From the NCBI GenBank assembly GCA_039029935.1, contig JBCCFC010000111.1:1-16890 (forward strand): DNA of 16,890 bases, read 5' to 3'. The notes beneath the pieces were generated by a model. The model was not told the origin of the DNA, made no database searches, and was given only the letters and a program-made list of their open reading frames with translations. Shown here in pieces: positions 16,001 through 16,890 of this stretch. The position numbers and the translations under genes were made by a program. How positions within the stretch are numbered: the first letter of the stretch is position 1; every line of letters starts with the position of its first letter. Origin of the DNA: G039029935 sp039029935 (GTDB taxonomy: Bacteria; Chloroflexota; Anaerolineae; Caldilineales; Caldilineaceae).

Positions 16001-16560
16001 ATTGCTTGTAGAGAGACACGCTGTTCGGGCACTGTGGCTGGCATTGTGGCTAGCATTGCGGCAGAGACAAATTGATCAGCAGTAATAAAGCGTACACCGG
16101 GTTCTGTTGCGAATGCGAGGATGGCTTCACCACTCATCTCGGCTGAAAACCCATTGATGATAGGCAAATTTTTACCAAAAAGCCCACCCAACGAGGCGAT
16201 GTTTGCTTCCACAGCAGCATCTACACCGTGTGTGCGGTGCAACTGCACAATAATTGGATAGTGTGCGGATAGGTCTTTTTGGATAGCACCAGCAAGTTGC
16301 TCACTCAAAGGCGTTGTTTGCATATCTTGTGCTGTCTTGGTTTGTGCTGTCTTGGTTTGTGTTGACTTGGTTTGTGCTGTCTTGGTTTGTGCTGTCTTGG
16401 GCAGTGAGAGTGTAGGCACAGAAAGAGCGTCATTACGAAGGGCTGCGTGGTGCTGAAGTGTACCAGATTGAACCAAGGTGTCTATAGGTAGGACCGCTTG
16501 GCATCCATTCAGAAAGAGACAAGATATTAAAACCAAGGAAATATACTGTTTTTTAATCAT
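13012..16560 (-). CDS. Lipoprotein subtilase (S8) with DNRLRE-like module and Tyr-Trp repeats
   Basis: The product has 1182 residues from the ATG at 16560; a GTG four codons upstream is possible and no ribosome site is clear. The signal MIKKQYISLVLISCLFLNGC has a lipobox LNGC (Cys20), and CQA follows as in the paralogue. Then come five TKTAQ-type repeats (about 54-78), an I9-like propeptide (about 100-165, LPIINGFSAEM) and a DNRLRE-like beta-sandwich (about 202-374, GLRFQNVTIPQGATI and RRVAESYEGE) that the paralogue lacks. A Thr/Pro linker (about 379-405) and two CBM-like modules (about 417-690) follow. The S8 domain has Asp719, His748, Asn843 and Ser935 (GSGTSPAS). Nine Tyr-Trp repeats (1053-1106), the ITAETEGEILSAL/FWRTLDG segment and the tail IYLPTILR end the protein. 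From the second CBM-like module to the end it is closely similar to the protein at 9655-12708, so the pair arose by duplication. It is predicted to be surface-bound and active. Confidence 0.93.
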   Translation of the reverse strand: MIKKQYISLVLISCLFLNGCQAVLPIDTLVQSGTLQHHAALRNDALSVPTLSLPKTAQTKTAQTKSTQTKTAQTKTAQDMQTTPLSEQLAGAIQKDLSAHYPIIVQLHRTHGVDAAVEANIASLGGLFGKNLPIINGFSAEMSGEAILAFATEPGVRFITADQFVSAAMLATMPATVPEQRVSLQAIPEQVAAPNIAVPAGSHQIFSTRISSGTDDAEQYKRNGLMYVDSSDIELIRDYKRQVVGLRFQNVTIPQGATIHNATIEFEADETRGKSVSLSFYGEATDNSTTFSIAPYNITSRDLTTAKVDWLNIPKWTTVSQKWQTPNLSPVVQEIINRAGWQSGNAMSFIVKGAGRRVAESYEGEPESAALLTIEYTSAAPAPTSTPSPTPTTAPDATATPVVTPISEPDIEIASNTLYKTDFESGIADWTQIGFADQTDDAYSGNLAASLGFLSAIKRNVTMTPGQSYRLSLWGKGTHGGGKVLISFYNAETDHSEFEKANINGAEYSQYVIEGIVPDWANVATIWVYPKAGLLSKVIVDDLALARIADLAESENLIQDPGFEAGFAEWIPSGNVNLTTDAQSGDSALFVYDDSTVSFYPSVIGETEYSLKLWGKYAEQPGNIRITYYDAFGNQLSGDELIPIIDETYETYSVETMAPKGATHAAITVEGSVGTALVVDDISFSGLVIDPEEYLQAIGVNQVHSQSTDGTGVTVAVVDSGINTEALGKPVLAAYDAIDGTQVDAHGHGTFMAGLIANTQTESVSPGAEIVDVRVLDHEGKGLISQIVDGLNWVLANKDTYSIDVVNISINGPVVGPYWQNPLNQAVEALWAAGVVVVAAAGNTGPNPVSIATPGNDPFIISVGAMTDHYTPLYHGDDYIPPFSAAGPTEAGFIKPDIIAPGAHILMKLHEESTLVEQFPGLYRGNSYFHGSGTSPASAIVAGIVALMLEQNPSLTPNQVKYRLLSAAQPAIDENDNLIFSIYEQGAGRIWAPDAVFGDYTGEANVGMVPGEDYVGPIIYDEASGGFRMIDANRQPLPDGQDHFWDGTNYWSGSEYWGGGHYWAGGHYWAGSEYWGGSEYWGGSEYWGGSEYWGGSEYWGGSEYWGGINNDTGTNAFFAEQIPAITAETEGEILSALAPEDKFRFWRTLDGQHSYNDVEPDLLTSGAPDLDDYKIYLPTILR
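13243..13404 (-). repeat. Nine 18-bp repeats coding GSEYWG and GGHYWA units
   Basis: In protein order the units are one GSEYWG, two GGHYWA and six GSEYWG. Spacing and the Tyr-Trp pair are the same as in the paralogue, but the dominant unit differs (GSEYWG here, GGHYWA there). Synonymous changes between units are frequent. Confidence 0.95.
16326..16400 (-). repeat. Five 15-bp repeats coding TKTAQ-type units
   Basis: Five near-identical 15-base units (plus strand TTTGTGCTGTCTTGG) encode KTAQT repeats, with one KSTQT variant, between the lipidated N-terminus and the propeptide. They probably form a flexible, Thr-rich spacer that holds the protein away from the membrane. The other protease lacks them. 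Confidence 0.9.
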
Positions 16561-16635
16561 AATTAGCAACACTTAATTACTTCCAATTTATCTTTCAATG
16601 ACTTCTTTTAACTGTTCTTAATTTCTATCTCATAA

Positions 16636-16715
16636 AGGGAAGATTATTTCGCAAAACTGTGTTCCATACGGTGAGCGTATATGTCCTGTTGGACAAACGA
16701 ATAGAAATAATCCCC
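16636..16715 (-). promoter_or_regulatory. Nested stem-loop structure upstream of the subtilase gene
   Basis: GATTATTTC (16642-16650) pairs with GAAATAATC (16704-16712), and flanking GGG/CCC extends the stem across a 2-base bulge. Inside lie two small hairpins: ATACG-GTGAG-CGTAT (16666-16680) and TGTCC-TGTT-GGACA (16682-16695). If transcribed leftward this would be a multi-branched leader some 75 bases before the start codon. It does not match tRNA layout or a riboswitch I recognise. Confidence 0.4.
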
Positions 16716-16742
16716 TGAGCCTAAGTGTACCTCAACAAATGC

Positions 16743-16790
16743 GTCAATTTCCTTTCAGTAACCTGTCAGGTGTCCTCAACTGAAATTGAC
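16743..16790. repeat. Inverted repeat enclosing a palindrome
   Basis: GTCAATTTC (16743-16751) and GAAATTGAC (16782-16790) are perfect 9-bp arms. Between them lies the palindrome ACCTG-T-CAGGT (16761-16771). This may be a regulator site or the relic of a small mobile or repeated element. Only symmetry supports it. Confidence 0.35.
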
Positions 16791-16890
16791 AGTGTTTGTT
16801 GCAATGATTGCTGATTTGTATTTCGTCAATGGTAAAAATGTAGTGAACGGTGTATGACTTATTTGATTTCAAAACTAAGAATAACGTAGG

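Larger units (their letters stand above)
16561..16890. other. Upstream region of the DNRLRE-containing subtilase gene
   Basis: No gene is supported in these 330 bases; only frames under 50 codons are open. The stretch is rich in inverted repeats: a nested structure at 16636-16715 and a second one at 16743-16790, both listed separately. No clear promoter hexamers were recognised for the leftward gene. Confidence 0.5.

Noticed and set aside
16636..16715. tRNA or integron attC site
   Set aside because: No 7-bp acceptor stem, TTCGA-type T-loop or anticodon arm, and no attC consensus core sites at the ends.
16743..16890. 48-codon minus-strand open frame running in from the right edge
   Set aside because: Too short, lies over an inverted repeat, and shows no family resemblance. 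It cannot be judged without sequence beyond the window.

Overview
The window most likely comes from a Chloroflexota (Anaerolineae/Caldilineae-like) bacterium. The main reason is that three large secreted proteins end in the same short tail, aromatic/hydrophobic-L-P-x-hydrophobic-x-R (IYLPLVTR, LFLPMILR, IYLPTILR). I associate that ending with exported Chloroflexota proteins, but I assigned it from memory and not by search. The GEVED/DUF11-rich surface protein, the lipoprotein subtilases with aromatic repeats and the DUF4351-type nuclease-like protein fit filamentous Chloroflexota or an environment shared with cyanobacteria. No rRNA, tRNA, CRISPR array or recognisable insertion sequence was seen.

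Left part (1-1591, all minus strand): two tandem paralogous PD-(D/E)XK nuclease-like genes. One is cut by the window edge (1-506). The other is a pseudogene with a frameshift and an in-frame stop (581-1184). Two tiny overlapping ORFs of unknown function follow (1267-1591).

Middle part (1828-7499, plus strand): a 1235-residue secreted multidomain surface protein with DUF11, GEVED, Ig-like, carboxypeptidase-regulatory-like and cupredoxin-like domains and ten 15-bp acidic repeats. It is followed by an Rpn/DUF4351-type nuclease-like protein (5666-6682) with a clear promoter-proximal palindrome and a strong terminator. A second family of PD-(D/E)XK protein (6897-7499) comes next. It shares a C-terminal YG-x-V...WQFG motif with the nuclease-like genes at the left edge.

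Right part (7599-16560, minus strand): two large paralogous lipoprotein subtilases (S8 family) read leftward, then a soluble GAF-histidine kinase. The proteases have intact Asp/His/Asn/Ser catalytic residues, inhibitor-I9-like propeptides, a Thr/Pro linker, two carbohydrate-binding-like beta-sandwich modules and a C-terminal run of 18-bp repeats coding Tyr-Trp-Gly units. The first protease to be read (13012-16560) has an extra DNRLRE-like module. Two short-unit arrays facing each other as an inverted repeat begin inside the stop codon of the second protease and run toward the kinase start.

How the genes work together is mostly inference. The adhesin-like protein and the two proteases are probably cell-surface or matrix proteins, and the kinase is a cytoplasmic sensor of unknown signal. 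The nuclease-like genes look like accessory, duplicating and decaying cargo. The most unusual signals are the shared C-terminal tail, the homogenised Tyr-Trp repeats and the inverted short-unit array at a stop codon.
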